The notes beneath the pieces were generated by a model. The model ran no database searches and had not been told where the DNA came from. It worked only from the letters and a program-made list of their open reading frames with translations. From the NCBI GenBank assembly GCA_002353935.1, contig DEKP01000026.1, positions 1 to 49,678 of the forward strand: a stretch of DNA of 49,678 nt, in the 5' to 3' direction. Position 1 is the stretch's first letter, and each line of letters begins with the position of its first letter. Below, one piece after another: positions 34,620-41,848 of this stretch. Source of the DNA: Ruminococcaceae bacterium UBA2719. GTDB taxonomy: Bacteria; Bacillota; Clostridia; Oscillospirales; Acutalibacteraceae. Both the position numbers and the translations under genes were made by a program.

Positions 34620-35150
34620 ATATACACCGCCTAATAATAAATTCACCTCTATGATTGGCATAAAAACACAGGCATATACAACATACGGTTTTTTCTTTAA
34701 AATAATATAAGTTTTTTATTCTTTAGAAATATACAAATTGTATTATTCTTGCAAGAAATAAAAAATGTTGATAACTTTGTGGAAAACTACAATAACTTTT
34801 TAGATTTCTTTAGAAAACAACTGAAAATCAAATGATTTTTTGATTTTTAGAAGTTTTCCATAATTTTTTTAACAGAAAAATACTATCTTCTTTTTATGAA
34901 AAAAAGCAACAGGTTTCTACAAATTGTAATATTTTGCTTGTCAATACAATTTAAGAATTACAATAAAATTTTTAGAGATTTTATAAAAAAGTGTCGTGCA
35001 AGCAAGTCTTTTGCACCCACTCTGCCTTTAACACGCATAAATTTTCATCTATGCTTTTGAGAAAGGCAAAATTAAAACATAGCATTTTTCTGCTAAAGTA
35101 AAAAAATAAGGCAAACTGTAAAAAGTTCACCTTTTAGTATATTTAAACTT
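34620..35150. other. AT-rich intergenic region with hairpins
   Basis: No gene. GGAAAACT (34781-34788) pairs with AGTTTTCC (34852-34859), enclosing AAAATCAA/TTGATTTT (34824-34831, 34840-34847) and followed by a T-run, so a short plus-strand RNA with terminator is possible. Further on, GTGCAA/TTGCAC and TGCCTTT/AAAGGCA pairs lie near 34995-35075. Two imperfect DnaA-box-like words near 34768-34785 are not enough to call an origin. Confidence 0.35.
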
Positions 35151-35690
35151 TTATGATTTTAAAAACAGTCTTTCAAAAACCGCTACCGATGCAAATCCGC
35201 TTAAAAAACCAAACACACAGCCGGCAATAATATCTGACAAAAAATGAACCCTCAGATAAAGCCTTGAAAAGCTGATAATACAAGCAACAAAAAACACCGG
35301 CAACCAAATATAATAAGGACAGCATAAAAGCGTTACCGAAAAAGCCGTAAAAGAAGAGGCCGTATGCCCGGACGGAAACGAATACTGTTTAGGTTTATTA
35401 ATAAGCATATCGCTGTCATCTATATCTTCACTGGGTCTTGTTCTTCCAACCATTCTTTTTATAATAATTTCTCCCAAAAGAAAAGTAACACCCAAAGCAA
35501 GTATTAAATTTATTCCCACATATCTGTATTTTTTTGAAATCACAAATGGAAGACAAAGCGTCATCCACCATATAAAGGCTCCTGTACCGGCGTGCGTAGC
35601 AACGATCATTATACGGTTTAAAAGAGGGGTATGAATTTTTACGATTTTATTCATTACATCTTGGTCAATTTTTTTAATCTTATCGATCAT
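35151..35690 (-). CDS. PAP2-family phosphatase
   Basis: A 179-residue membrane protein with five to six helices and the three phosphatase motifs in order: KRMVGRTRP (about 78-86), PSGHT (about 106-110) and SRLYLRVHFLSD (about 143-154). Such enzymes dephosphorylate lipid phosphates, often undecaprenyl pyrophosphate or phosphatidate, on the outer face of the membrane. GGGGGAG precedes the ATG. It may contribute to recycling of the wall carrier lipid. Confidence 0.9.
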   Translation of the reverse strand: MIDKIKKIDQDVMNKIVKIHTPLLNRIMIVATHAGTGAFIWWMTLCLPFVISKKYRYVGINLILALGVTFLLGEIIIKRMVGRTRPSEDIDDSDMLINKPKQYSFPSGHTASSFTAFSVTLLCCPYYIWLPVFFVACIISFSRLYLRVHFLSDIIAGCVFGFLSGFASVAVFERLFLKS

Positions 35691-35825
35691 AAAACTCCCC
35701 CTAACCGTAATATAATGCCGTATAATCGGTATCTGTGCTTTAATAATATTCTACTTATAAGGAAGCTTTTTGTCAATATATCTAAACATCAATACGTCAA
35801 TGCAATATAATAATAAAATGCTGGT

Positions 35826-36836
35826 TCAGATTCTGATATTAACTAAATGCGCAATTGAAGGTATGCTTTCCTTTTGCAAAACGGTTGTCGGAGACAAAAG
35901 CGCTCCTGTAGGAATAAAAAGAATATTTCTTTGTTTTTTTTCACACATTGAATTTAAAATATGACCGCACAAAACACTCGCGCAGCAGCCGCAGCCCGAA
36001 CCTCCGGCATGAACATCCATATCTCCGTTTTGAAATATCATAACACCGCAGTCTTTATGATTAGACTTAATATCAATGTCTTTCTTTTCCAGCAATTCAT
36101 ATAAGAGCTTTGACCCAATTTTTCCCAAATCGCCTGTATATATCATATCGTAGTCCTCGACGCGGGTATTTGTATTATTCAAAAATTTGCAAATAGTATC
36201 TGCCGCCGCAGGCGCCATAGCAGCTCCCATATTATTTTGATCGGTAATTCCCATGTCTATTATTGAACCGACCTGCGCAGAATGAATATAGGGTTTATTA
36301 TCAGACGTATGTTTTGATAAAACGCAGCAGCCCGCTCCGGTGACAGTCCATTGAGTTGTAGGGGGACGCTGGCCTCCGTATTCAAGAGGAAATCGATACT
36401 GACGCTCAGCAGAACAAAAATGTGAAGACGCTGCACAAATTGCTTTTTGGCAGGCTCCGCTTTCTATTGTTATTGAAGATAATATAAGCCCCAGCGCCAT
36501 AGTAGAACAAGCTCCGTAAACTCCTATATAAGGGATTTGAAAGTTTCTCATTCCAAAAGACGAGGCGATACACTGATTAAGAAGATCCCCACAAAAAGCG
36601 TACTCAATATCGCTTGCGCTAAAGCCCCCTTTTTGCAGCGCTATAGTTACCGCTTCACTGACCAATGCGCTTTCCGCCTGTTCAAACGTTTCTTTGCCAC
36701 CGTAAGCGTCGTATATAATCTTGTCAAAATCGTCTTTTAAAGGACCTTGCGCTTCTTTTTTTCCGACAACGGAAGCATAAGACAAAATATTGGGTTTTTC
36801 TGTAAAAATCATTGTATTTGAAATATTATTAACCAT
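35826..36836 (-). CDS. spoVAD: Stage V sporulation protein AD
   Basis: A 336-residue thiolase-like protein of the usual SpoVAD length. Typical parts are VGKKEAQGPLKDDFD, ESALVSEAVTIALQKGG, the GVYGACSTMALGLILSS segment and TGAGCCVLS. In Bacillus it sits with SpoVAC and SpoVAEb in the forespore membrane, binds dipicolinic acid and helps move Ca-DPA into the spore. Here it stands alone, with no other spoVA gene beside it. It implies a spore-forming lineage. AGGAG precedes the start; sporulation sigma control cannot be judged. Confidence 0.9.
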   Translation of the reverse strand: MVNNISNTMIFTEKPNILSYASVVGKKEAQGPLKDDFDKIIYDAYGGKETFEQAESALVSEAVTIALQKGGFSASDIEYAFCGDLLNQCIASSFGMRNFQIPYIGVYGACSTMALGLILSSITIESGACQKAICAASSHFCSAERQYRFPLEYGGQRPPTTQWTVTGAGCCVLSKHTSDNKPYIHSAQVGSIIDMGITDQNNMGAAMAPAAADTICKFLNNTNTRVEDYDMIYTGDLGKIGSKLLYELLEKKDIDIKSNHKDCGVMIFQNGDMDVHAGGSGCGCCASVLCGHILNSMCEKKQRNILFIPTGALLSPTTVLQKESIPSIAHLVNIRI

Positions 36837-36959
36837 AAAAATTCTCCTTTATCCTATTATTTGCAAAGCGTTTCAATAAATTCAATGTCAATTTTTATAA
36901 ATGTTTTAATCCGGATTTTACACTACTTTTCTCTATTTAAAAAGTCGTTTTATAAATGC

Positions 36960-36988
36960 TTGAAAATAAATTACAATAGCGTTATAAT
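36960..36988 (+). promoter_or_regulatory. htpG promoter
   Basis: TTGAAA (36960-36965), 17-base spacer, TATAAT (36983-36988), 45 bases before the ATG. No CIRCE element is seen. Confidence 0.8.
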
Positions 36989-37033
36989 ATTTTTTGGATA
37001 TGATCCTATAAAAAATAAGAAGAAGGAATTTTT

Positions 37034-38920
37034 ATGGCTAAAAAACAATTTAAATCAGAATCAAAAAGACTTCTTGATCTGATGATTAATTCGATCTATA
37101 CTCACAAAGAAATATTTTTGCGCGAGATTATCTCAAATGCAAGCGACGCTATAGACAAGCTGTGCTTTATCGCGCTGACCGACGATAAACTTGGGCTAAA
37201 CAGAAGTGACTTTAAAATCACAATAAAGCCCGACAAAGAATCGCGTACCCTTACTATAACCGATAACGGAATAGGAATGGATAAGAACGATCTTGAAAAC
37301 AACCTTGGCACAATCGCATCTTCCGGCTCATATAAATTCAAGCAGGATATGAACGATAAAAACGACGATATAGATATTATCGGACAGTTTGGCGTCGGCT
37401 TTTATTCTGCCTTTATGGTTGCTAAAAAAATCACTGTAAATACTAAAAAATATGGCTGTGAAGAAGCATACTGTTGGCAGTCAAGCGGCGCAGACGGCTA
37501 TACAATAAAAGAAATTGACAAAGCCGATATCGGAACAGAAATTATAATAGAACTCAAAGACAATACTGATGACGAAAATTATGACGAATTTTTAGAGGAG
37601 TATAAAATAAAAAGTCTTATCAAAAAATACTCTGATTATATAAGATATCCTATAAAAATGGATGTAACCCACAACAGAGTAACAGAAGAAACAAAAGACA
37701 GCGATAATCCCCAGTACGAGGACTATACCGAAACCGAAACTCTTAACAGTATGATCCCCTTGTGGCAACGACGCAAACAAGACGTTACTCAAGAAGAATA
37801 TGATAAATTCTACACAGATACATTTATGTCAATGGATAAACCCCTGCGCACCATTGTTACCTCAGTAGAAGGAGTTGTAACATACAAGGCTTTGATGTTT
37901 ATTCCGTCAACAACTCCGTATGACTATTATACAAAGGAGTATAAAAAAGGACTGAAACTATATTCAAGCGGAGTACTGATAACAGACAACTGTGAGGAAC
38001 TGGTACCCGAACATTTCCGATTTGTAAAAGGAATTGTCGATACGGCAGATTTATCTTTGAATATCTCTCGCGAAATGCTTCAGCATGACCGCAGGCTTTT
38101 AACAATAGCGCAAAATATAGACAAAAAAATCAAAAACGAACTTTCTTCTATGTTAAAGAGTGATCGTGAAAATTATGAAAAATTCTTCAAAGCCTTCGGT
38201 TCACAGTTAAAGTTTGGAGTTGTTTCAGATTACGGTATTCACAAAGACGAGCTTAAAGATCTTTTGATGTTCTATTCTTCTTCTGAGAAAAAGCTTGTCA
38301 CTCTTTCTGAGTATGTCAGCAGAATGAAAGACGATCAAAAATTTATATACTATGCAACAGGAGACAGCATAGCCTATATCGACGCTCTGCCTCAAACAGA
38401 GCTGTTACATTCAAAAGGCTTTGAAATCCTTTACTGTACAGAAAAATCAGACGAATTTACACTGCAAACCCTAATGCAGTATGATGAAAAGAAATTCTGT
38501 TCCGCTTCTAACGATGATCTGGGAATAGAAAACGAAGAGAACAAAGAAGAAGTTGAAAACAGCGATGCTTTGCTTAATTTTGTAAAAGAAACCCTTGGCG
38601 ATAAAGTAAGCGAGGTTGCCGCTTCAAAAAAGCTTGTTTCTCATCCGGTCTGTCTGACGGCGAAAGGCGGTATTTCATTTGAAATGGAAAAATACTTCGC
38701 AACGGTTCAGCCCGACGCTGGTTTAAAAGCTCAGCGCGTATTAGAGCTCAATCTCTCTCATCCCGCTGTAAAAGCTATGAAAGCTCTCATAGAAACCGAT
38801 ATAGAAAAAGCTAAAAAATACGCAGAGGTGCTGTACAGTCAAGCTCTGCTTATCGCAGGACTTCCTATCGAAAACCCTTCCGAGTATACCGATCTTGTCT
38901 GCTCCTTAATGGCAACGTGA
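37034..38920 (+). CDS. htpG: Chaperone HtpG (Hsp90 family)
   Basis: A 628-residue ATP-dependent chaperone of normal length. The GHKL ATPase motifs are present: EIISNASDAIDKLCF, ITDNGIGMDKNDLENNLGTIASSG and GQFGVGFYSAFMVA, followed by the middle-domain NISREMLQ and a C-terminal dimer domain ending SLMAT. AAGGA precedes the ATG. Its TGA stop forms the loop of the hairpin that opens repeat copy C, so the 3' end of the mRNA is structured. Confidence 0.97.
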   Translation: MAKKQFKSESKRLLDLMINSIYTHKEIFLREIISNASDAIDKLCFIALTDDKLGLNRSDFKITIKPDKESRTLTITDNGIGMDKNDLENNLGTIASSGSYKFKQDMNDKNDDIDIIGQFGVGFYSAFMVAKKITVNTKKYGCEEAYCWQSSGADGYTIKEIDKADIGTEIIIELKDNTDDENYDEFLEEYKIKSLIKKYSDYIRYPIKMDVTHNRVTEETKDSDNPQYEDYTETETLNSMIPLWQRRKQDVTQEEYDKFYTDTFMSMDKPLRTIVTSVEGVVTYKALMFIPSTTPYDYYTKEYKKGLKLYSSGVLITDNCEELVPEHFRFVKGIVDTADLSLNISREMLQHDRRLLTIAQNIDKKIKNELSSMLKSDRENYEKFFKAFGSQLKFGVVSDYGIHKDELKDLLMFYSSSEKKLVTLSEYVSRMKDDQKFIYYATGDSIAYIDALPQTELLHSKGFEILYCTEKSDEFTLQTLMQYDEKKFCSASNDDLGIENEENKEEVENSDALLNFVKETLGDKVSEVAASKKLVSHPVCLTAKGGISFEMEKYFATVQPDAGLKAQRVLELNLSHPAVKAMKALIETDIEKAKKYAEVLYSQALLIAGLPIENPSEYTDLVCSLMAT

Positions 38921-38985
38921 CGTTGCATCCGGTCCGGGGGAGAAAGGCTCTGCTAAAAGGCAACTTTAGTGCCCGACCGCAGCGC
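38912..38985 (+). repeat. Dispersed hairpin repeat, copy C
   Basis: GCAACG-TGA-CGTTGC (38912-38926), where TGA is the htpG stop codon; then AGAAAGGCTCTGCTAAAA and the end GCCCGACCGCAGCGC (38971-38985), shared exactly with copy A. Confidence 0.75.
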
Positions 38986-39024
38986 ACTGCGGTATTCTTT
39001 CCGGGAAGATAGGCTCAACTAAAA
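38977..39024 (+). repeat. Dispersed hairpin repeat, copy D
   Basis: CCGCAG-CGCA-CTGCGG (38977-38992) stem followed by TATTCTTTCCGGGAAGA and TAGGCTCAACTAAAA; partly overlaps the end of copy C and runs into a terminator. Confidence 0.65.
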
Positions 39025-39057
39025 AAATCCTTTATTGCCTGACAATAAAGGATTTTT
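39023..39057. terminator. Perfect bidirectional terminator
   Basis: AAAAATCCTTTATTG (39023-39037) pairs perfectly with 39043-39057 around a 5-base loop; serves htpG and the minus-strand gene at 39063. Confidence 0.92.
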
Positions 39058-39062
39058 TATAA

Positions 39063-39236
39063 TTATTCTTTGTTATCTTTGACAAGTTTCAAAATATTCT
39101 GTGCGCTAGGCGGATCTCCGCCCGCAGATTTCCACCCCGCCAAAAACGCAGCTCTGACAATCGAAAACAACTCGCTCTCCGCCCTGTCATACTCGCTTCT
39201 GTGTAAAAAATTATCAAATGCTTTTTCAAAATCCAT
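39063..39236 (-). CDS. 57-residue hypothetical protein
   Basis: A short gene with GGGGG about 12 bases before its ATG and codon use like its neighbours. The product is a soluble two-to-three-helix protein: MDFEKAFDNFLHRSEYDRAE, then FSIVRAAFLAGWKSAGGDPP and a basic end. It lies directly behind the terminator of the first small RNA gene and ends at a strong terminator. No family recognised; conservation beside the RNAs would be informative. Confidence 0.6.
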   Translation of the reverse strand: MDFEKAFDNFLHRSEYDRAESELFSIVRAAFLAGWKSAGGDPPSAQNILKLVKDNKE

Positions 39237-39256
39237 AAATAAAATCCCCCTATAAA

Positions 39257-39434
39257 TAAAAAATGCGCAGCCGAATGAACAAGTTCACGAGCTACGCATG
39301 AAAAATACATAGCTCAGTTTTGAATTGCAGTACAAAACAGAAATGCAAATGATAAGTGTGCATAAAAGAGCCTGTATTTTTACCAAATAAAAATACACAC
39401 TGACATTTGCAAAATTTATTAAGTTTTGTACTGC
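39257..39434 (-). ncRNA. Tandem small RNA gene 1
   Basis: About 178 nt. The predicted start lies at the first base of a perfect 12-bp closing stem (39434-39423 with 39338-39327). Inside are a TGCAAATG/CATTTGCA stem, a GTGTG/CACAC stem and a GTATTTTT/AAAAATAC hairpin followed by the shared CAGGCTC. The 3' half has GAGCTA/TAGCTC, a TGAAC/GTTCA hairpin and a 9-bp terminator stem (39299-39291 with 39271-39263) ending in TTTTTT. Gene 2 repeats this plan with different but still paired stem sequences. No open reading frame of useful length. Family unknown. Confidence 0.8.
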
Positions 39435-39440
39435 TCCTAC

Positions 39441-39469
39441 ATATTAGCATTAATTTGTAAAAAATGCAA
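39441..39469 (-). promoter_or_regulatory. Promoter of small RNA gene 1
   Basis: Minus strand TTGCAT (39469-39464), 17-base spacer, TAATAT (39446-39441). Confidence 0.8.
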
Positions 39470-39477
39470 GGTTAAAA

Positions 39478-39658
39478 TAAAAAATGCGCAGCATTGTGAA
39501 CAAGTTCACGAGCTACGCATGAAAAATACATAGCCCAAATTTGCTGCGAAACAAAATCATCAAACGAATCAATGTCATAAGATTATTGAGCCTGTATTTT
39601 TGCCAAAAATAATACAGACATCGATTCGTTTAATTTGATTTATTCGATTTTGTTTCGC
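39478..39658 (-). ncRNA. Tandem small RNA gene 2
   Basis: About 181 nt with the same architecture as gene 1. The closing stem is a perfect 14-bp pair (39659-39646 with 39558-39545) of unrelated sequence to gene 1. The second stem pairs over 15 positions with one G-U (39631-39617 with 39576-39562). The 3' block covering the TGAAC hairpin, the terminator 5' arm and the following AAAAATACATAGC (plus-strand reading) is identical to gene 1 over 38 bases. The terminator stem is 39520-39512 with 39492-39484, then TTTTTT. Confidence 0.8.
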
Positions 39659-39664
39659 ACTCCT

Positions 39665-39693
39665 ATCTTATCATTAACTAAAATAAAATGCAA
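39665..39693 (-). promoter_or_regulatory. Promoter of small RNA gene 2
   Basis: Minus strand TTGCAT (39693-39688), 17-base spacer, TAAGAT (39670-39665). Confidence 0.8.
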
Positions 39694-39701
39694 GGCTAAA
39701 A

Positions 39702-39848
39702 TAAAAAAATGCGTACAGCCAAAGTGAACAATTTCACAAGCCGCGCGCATAAAAAATACATTAATCGATTGTCGCCAAACTATTTAAATCATATTGCCTC
39801 TGCATAAACATCATAAGAGATAATAATTAAAGAGCCTGTGTTTTTATT
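39702..39848 (-). ncRNA. Degenerate third small RNA copy in a 3' UTR
   Basis: Shares the ACAGGCTC word, the TGTATTTTTTATGCG segment, the GTGAA/TTCAC hairpin and a terminator stem (39750-39740 with 39720-39709) ending in TTTTTTT. It has no promoter or 5' closing stem of its own and starts right after the stop of the gene at 39850, so it is a truncated copy now serving as that gene's 3' UTR and terminator, or a 3' UTR-derived RNA. Confidence 0.55.
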
Positions 39849-39849
39849 T

Positions 39850-40062
39850 TTACTTTACTTTCGGAGCTCTATATTCGGCGTTTAGCTCTGAAATTTCTTT
39901 TTCTCCGTCTATATACGGCTGATAAAAAGCGTCTACTCTGCCACCGCCTAAGTTGTCGCAACCATTGCAGTATTCGCATTCTGTGCCGCAAGAATAAAGT
40001 GACTCTTTTACTATCTTAATTCGCTCTTCCCGTGTTGTATCTTTTATTAATATGGATTTCAT
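39850..40062 (-). CDS. Small Cys-rich conserved protein
   Basis: A 70-residue protein starting at 40062 (AAGGAAG upstream). After IKDTTREERIKIVKESL comes CGTECEYCNGCDNLGGGRVD with four cysteines suited to metal binding, then FYQPYIDGEKEISELN. The pattern is recognised from clostridial genomes, where similar proteins are often mis-annotated as PurH fragments; true function unknown. A TATAAT lies upstream on the minus strand at 40142-40137. The third small RNA copy forms its 3' UTR. Confidence 0.7.
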   Translation of the reverse strand: MKSILIKDTTREERIKIVKESLYSCGTECEYCNGCDNLGGGRVDAFYQPYIDGEKEISELNAEYRAPKVK

Positions 40063-40504
40063 ATTATCGCTTCCTTTTAAAAACTTTAAATGCAAATCTG
40101 TTGTTTTTCAATATTATGTCGTTTTTTCTTTTAATTATTATACCTCGATAGCACTTAAACAATTTCGTGTAGGTGTTATTATCTGTACTATCTGTGGTTC
40201 TTTTGAATATTTGATATATCCATATTCTCCTGCTTATATCCCCTCTTGTTATCATTTTGTTATCAGCGTTGATAACAGTAAGGGAATTTAGCCGTGTTGG
40301 ATAAACTTTTCTATACGGCTATTATACCGCATTTTAGCTTTGTTTTCAATAGGATTATTCCATTATTCGTATCTTTATTGCCATCGAAATAGTGTAACGC
40401 TTTTTAGGCTTCAAAAGTCACTGTTTATGCGCTTTCCGGGGAGTAATTCTTGGTAAGTAGGGTATTTCATTTCATTGCGTGTTTTGGCGTTACAAATCCG
40501 GTTA
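40063..40504. other. Intergenic region with palindrome
   Basis: No convincing gene. A perfect 8-bp palindrome TGTTATCA-GCGT-TGATAACA lies at 40258-40277 and a GCCGT/ACGGC hairpin near 40292-40318. They may be operator sites for the divergent transcripts. Confidence 0.4.
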
Positions 40505-40561
40505 TTGACAAAACGATTATTATACTTTATAATAAAACAAGTGTTATAAAACGATTGTTTT
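40505..40561 (+). promoter_or_regulatory. Consensus promoter and operator of tetR operon
   Basis: TTGACA (40505-40510), 17-base spacer, TATAAT (40528-40533): a full consensus. AAAACGATT occurs twice (near 40510 and 40549) and AAAACAA...TTGTTTT forms an inverted repeat (40535-40561), fitting TetR binding and autorepression. Confidence 0.85.
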
Positions 40562-40576
40562 AGAAAGGAGCTCATT

Positions 40577-41152
40577 ATGCCCCCTAAAGCGAAATTTACA
40601 AAAGAAGAAATCATCGGTGCAGGCTTAGCGATCCTGCGTGAGCGTGACATTTCTGCCGTTACTGCAAGAGAAATCGGCAATTATCTTGGAAGTTCGGCAA
40701 GACCGATATTTACCGTTTTTGATAATATGGGCGAGGTACTTAACGGGATTGAAGCAAAAGCTCGTGAGATATATTCCGAATATGTTGAGCAAGGATTACA
40801 GCAAACCCCTGCCTTTAAGGGCGTTGGTCAGTCCTATATTCAGTTTGCAATAAATGAGCCGAAGCTGTTTCAACTTTTGTTTATGCGAAAAACATCCGGT
40901 AATATAGGCGTAAATAGAATACTCCCCGAAATTGATGACAACTATACCGATATTTTAAAATCAATTACCGATGAATATCCTGTATCGGCAGATGACGCTG
41001 TTATATTGTACCGACACCTATGGATATATTCTCACGGCATTGCCACCCTCTGCGCAACATCTATGTGTCGCTTTACGGAAGCTGAGATCGGCATAATGCT
41101 GACGGAAGTTTTCAAAGCATTGCTGACAGAAAGACTGAAAGGAAAATCATAA
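40577..41152 (+). CDS. TetR/AcrR family transcriptional regulator
   Basis: A 191-residue repressor with an N-terminal helix-turn-helix (FTKEEIIGAGLAILRERDIS, VTAREIGNYLGSSARPIFTVFDNM) and a C-terminal TetR_C_33/WHG-like ligand-binding domain. AAAGGAG precedes the ATG. Its stop overlaps the start of the ABC ATPase gene (TAATG), so all three genes form one operon under a promoter with direct and inverted AAAACGATT repeats, suggesting autoregulation and induction by a transported compound. Confidence 0.9.
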   Translation: MPPKAKFTKEEIIGAGLAILRERDISAVTAREIGNYLGSSARPIFTVFDNMGEVLNGIEAKAREIYSEYVEQGLQQTPAFKGVGQSYIQFAINEPKLFQLLFMRKTSGNIGVNRILPEIDDNYTDILKSITDEYPVSADDAVILYRHLWIYSHGIATLCATSMCRFTEAEIGIMLTEVFKALLTERLKGKS

Positions 41153-41844
41153 TGATAGAGATAAATGATTTAACAAAATATTACGGAAAAGGCGAAAGTC
41201 GCTTTAAAGCGCTGGATGGTGTTTCCGTTCGCATTAATGACGGTGAGTTTATCGTAATTCTCGGCGCTTCAGGTTCGGGAAAATCAACCTTTCTCAATGT
41301 CATTTCGGGCTTGGAGACTTCAGACGGCGGTTGTGTTGCTTATGACAGCCAAGAACTCGGCAATATGAGTGAAAAGGAACTGACGAAATTCCGACGTGAG
41401 AACACGGCTTATATCTTTCAGCAGTATTATTTGCTCCCCCATCTAAATGTAGAAAAGAATGTAAGGATGGGGGCTGACCTCGACAATAACAAGGATTATC
41501 TGAAATATATCAAAGCGGTCGGCTTATCCGATAAGCGTAAAAAATTCCCATCAGAACTCAGCGGCGGCGAACAACAGCGTGTAGCGATAGCAAGAGCGCT
41601 CGCAAAGAATCCGAAGGTGCTTTTTCTTGACGAGCCGACAGGAGCATTAGACGAAGAAACAGGCAGACAGGTACTTAACTATATCATCAGGCTGCACGAG
41701 GAACAGGGCTTTACGATGATTATGGTAACGCACAACAGCAATATAGCCGAAACCGCCGACAGAATCATTAAGATGAACAGCGGCAAAATCGTCAGCGTTA
41801 CCGAAAACACGGATAAAAAGACGGCTTACGAGATCGGGTGGTGA
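41152..41844 (+). CDS. MacB/LolD-type ABC transporter ATPase
   Basis: A 230-residue ATPase with Walker A GASGSGKST, Q-loop FQQYYLLPHL, signature LSGGEQQRVAIARAL, Walker B VLFLDEPTGALD and the H-loop VTHNS. This subgroup powers mechanotransmission permeases that extrude peptides, antibiotics or lipoproteins. The start overlaps the regulator stop by one base and the permease starts 4 bases after its stop, so translation is tightly linked. Confidence 0.93.
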   Translation: MIEINDLTKYYGKGESRFKALDGVSVRINDGEFIVILGASGSGKSTFLNVISGLETSDGGCVAYDSQELGNMSEKELTKFRRENTAYIFQQYYLLPHLNVEKNVRMGADLDNNKDYLKYIKAVGLSDKRKKFPSELSGGEQQRVAIARALAKNPKVLFLDEPTGALDEETGRQVLNYIIRLHEEQGFTMIMVTHNSNIAETADRIIKMNSGKIVSVTENTDKKTAYEIGW

Positions 41845-41848
41845 CGGT

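Noticed and set aside
34760..34870. Possible replication origin (DnaA-box-like words in AT-rich DNA)
   Set aside because: Only two imperfect boxes and no dnaA, dnaN, rpmH or gyrase genes nearby.
39257..39434. Type I toxin peptide inside the small RNA
   Set aside because: The only ATG gives about 8 to 12 codons without a spaced ribosome site and the peptides differ between copies.
39257..39848. Retron, 6S RNA or CRISPR-related RNAs
   Set aside because: No reverse transcriptase or cas gene nearby; separate terminator hairpins and multiple nested stems do not fit the 6S plan; units are too few and too complex for a CRISPR array.
40064..40255. 63-codon minus-strand open frame upstream of the Cys-rich gene
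   Set aside because: No family resemblance and it spans the promoter region; treated as leader sequence.
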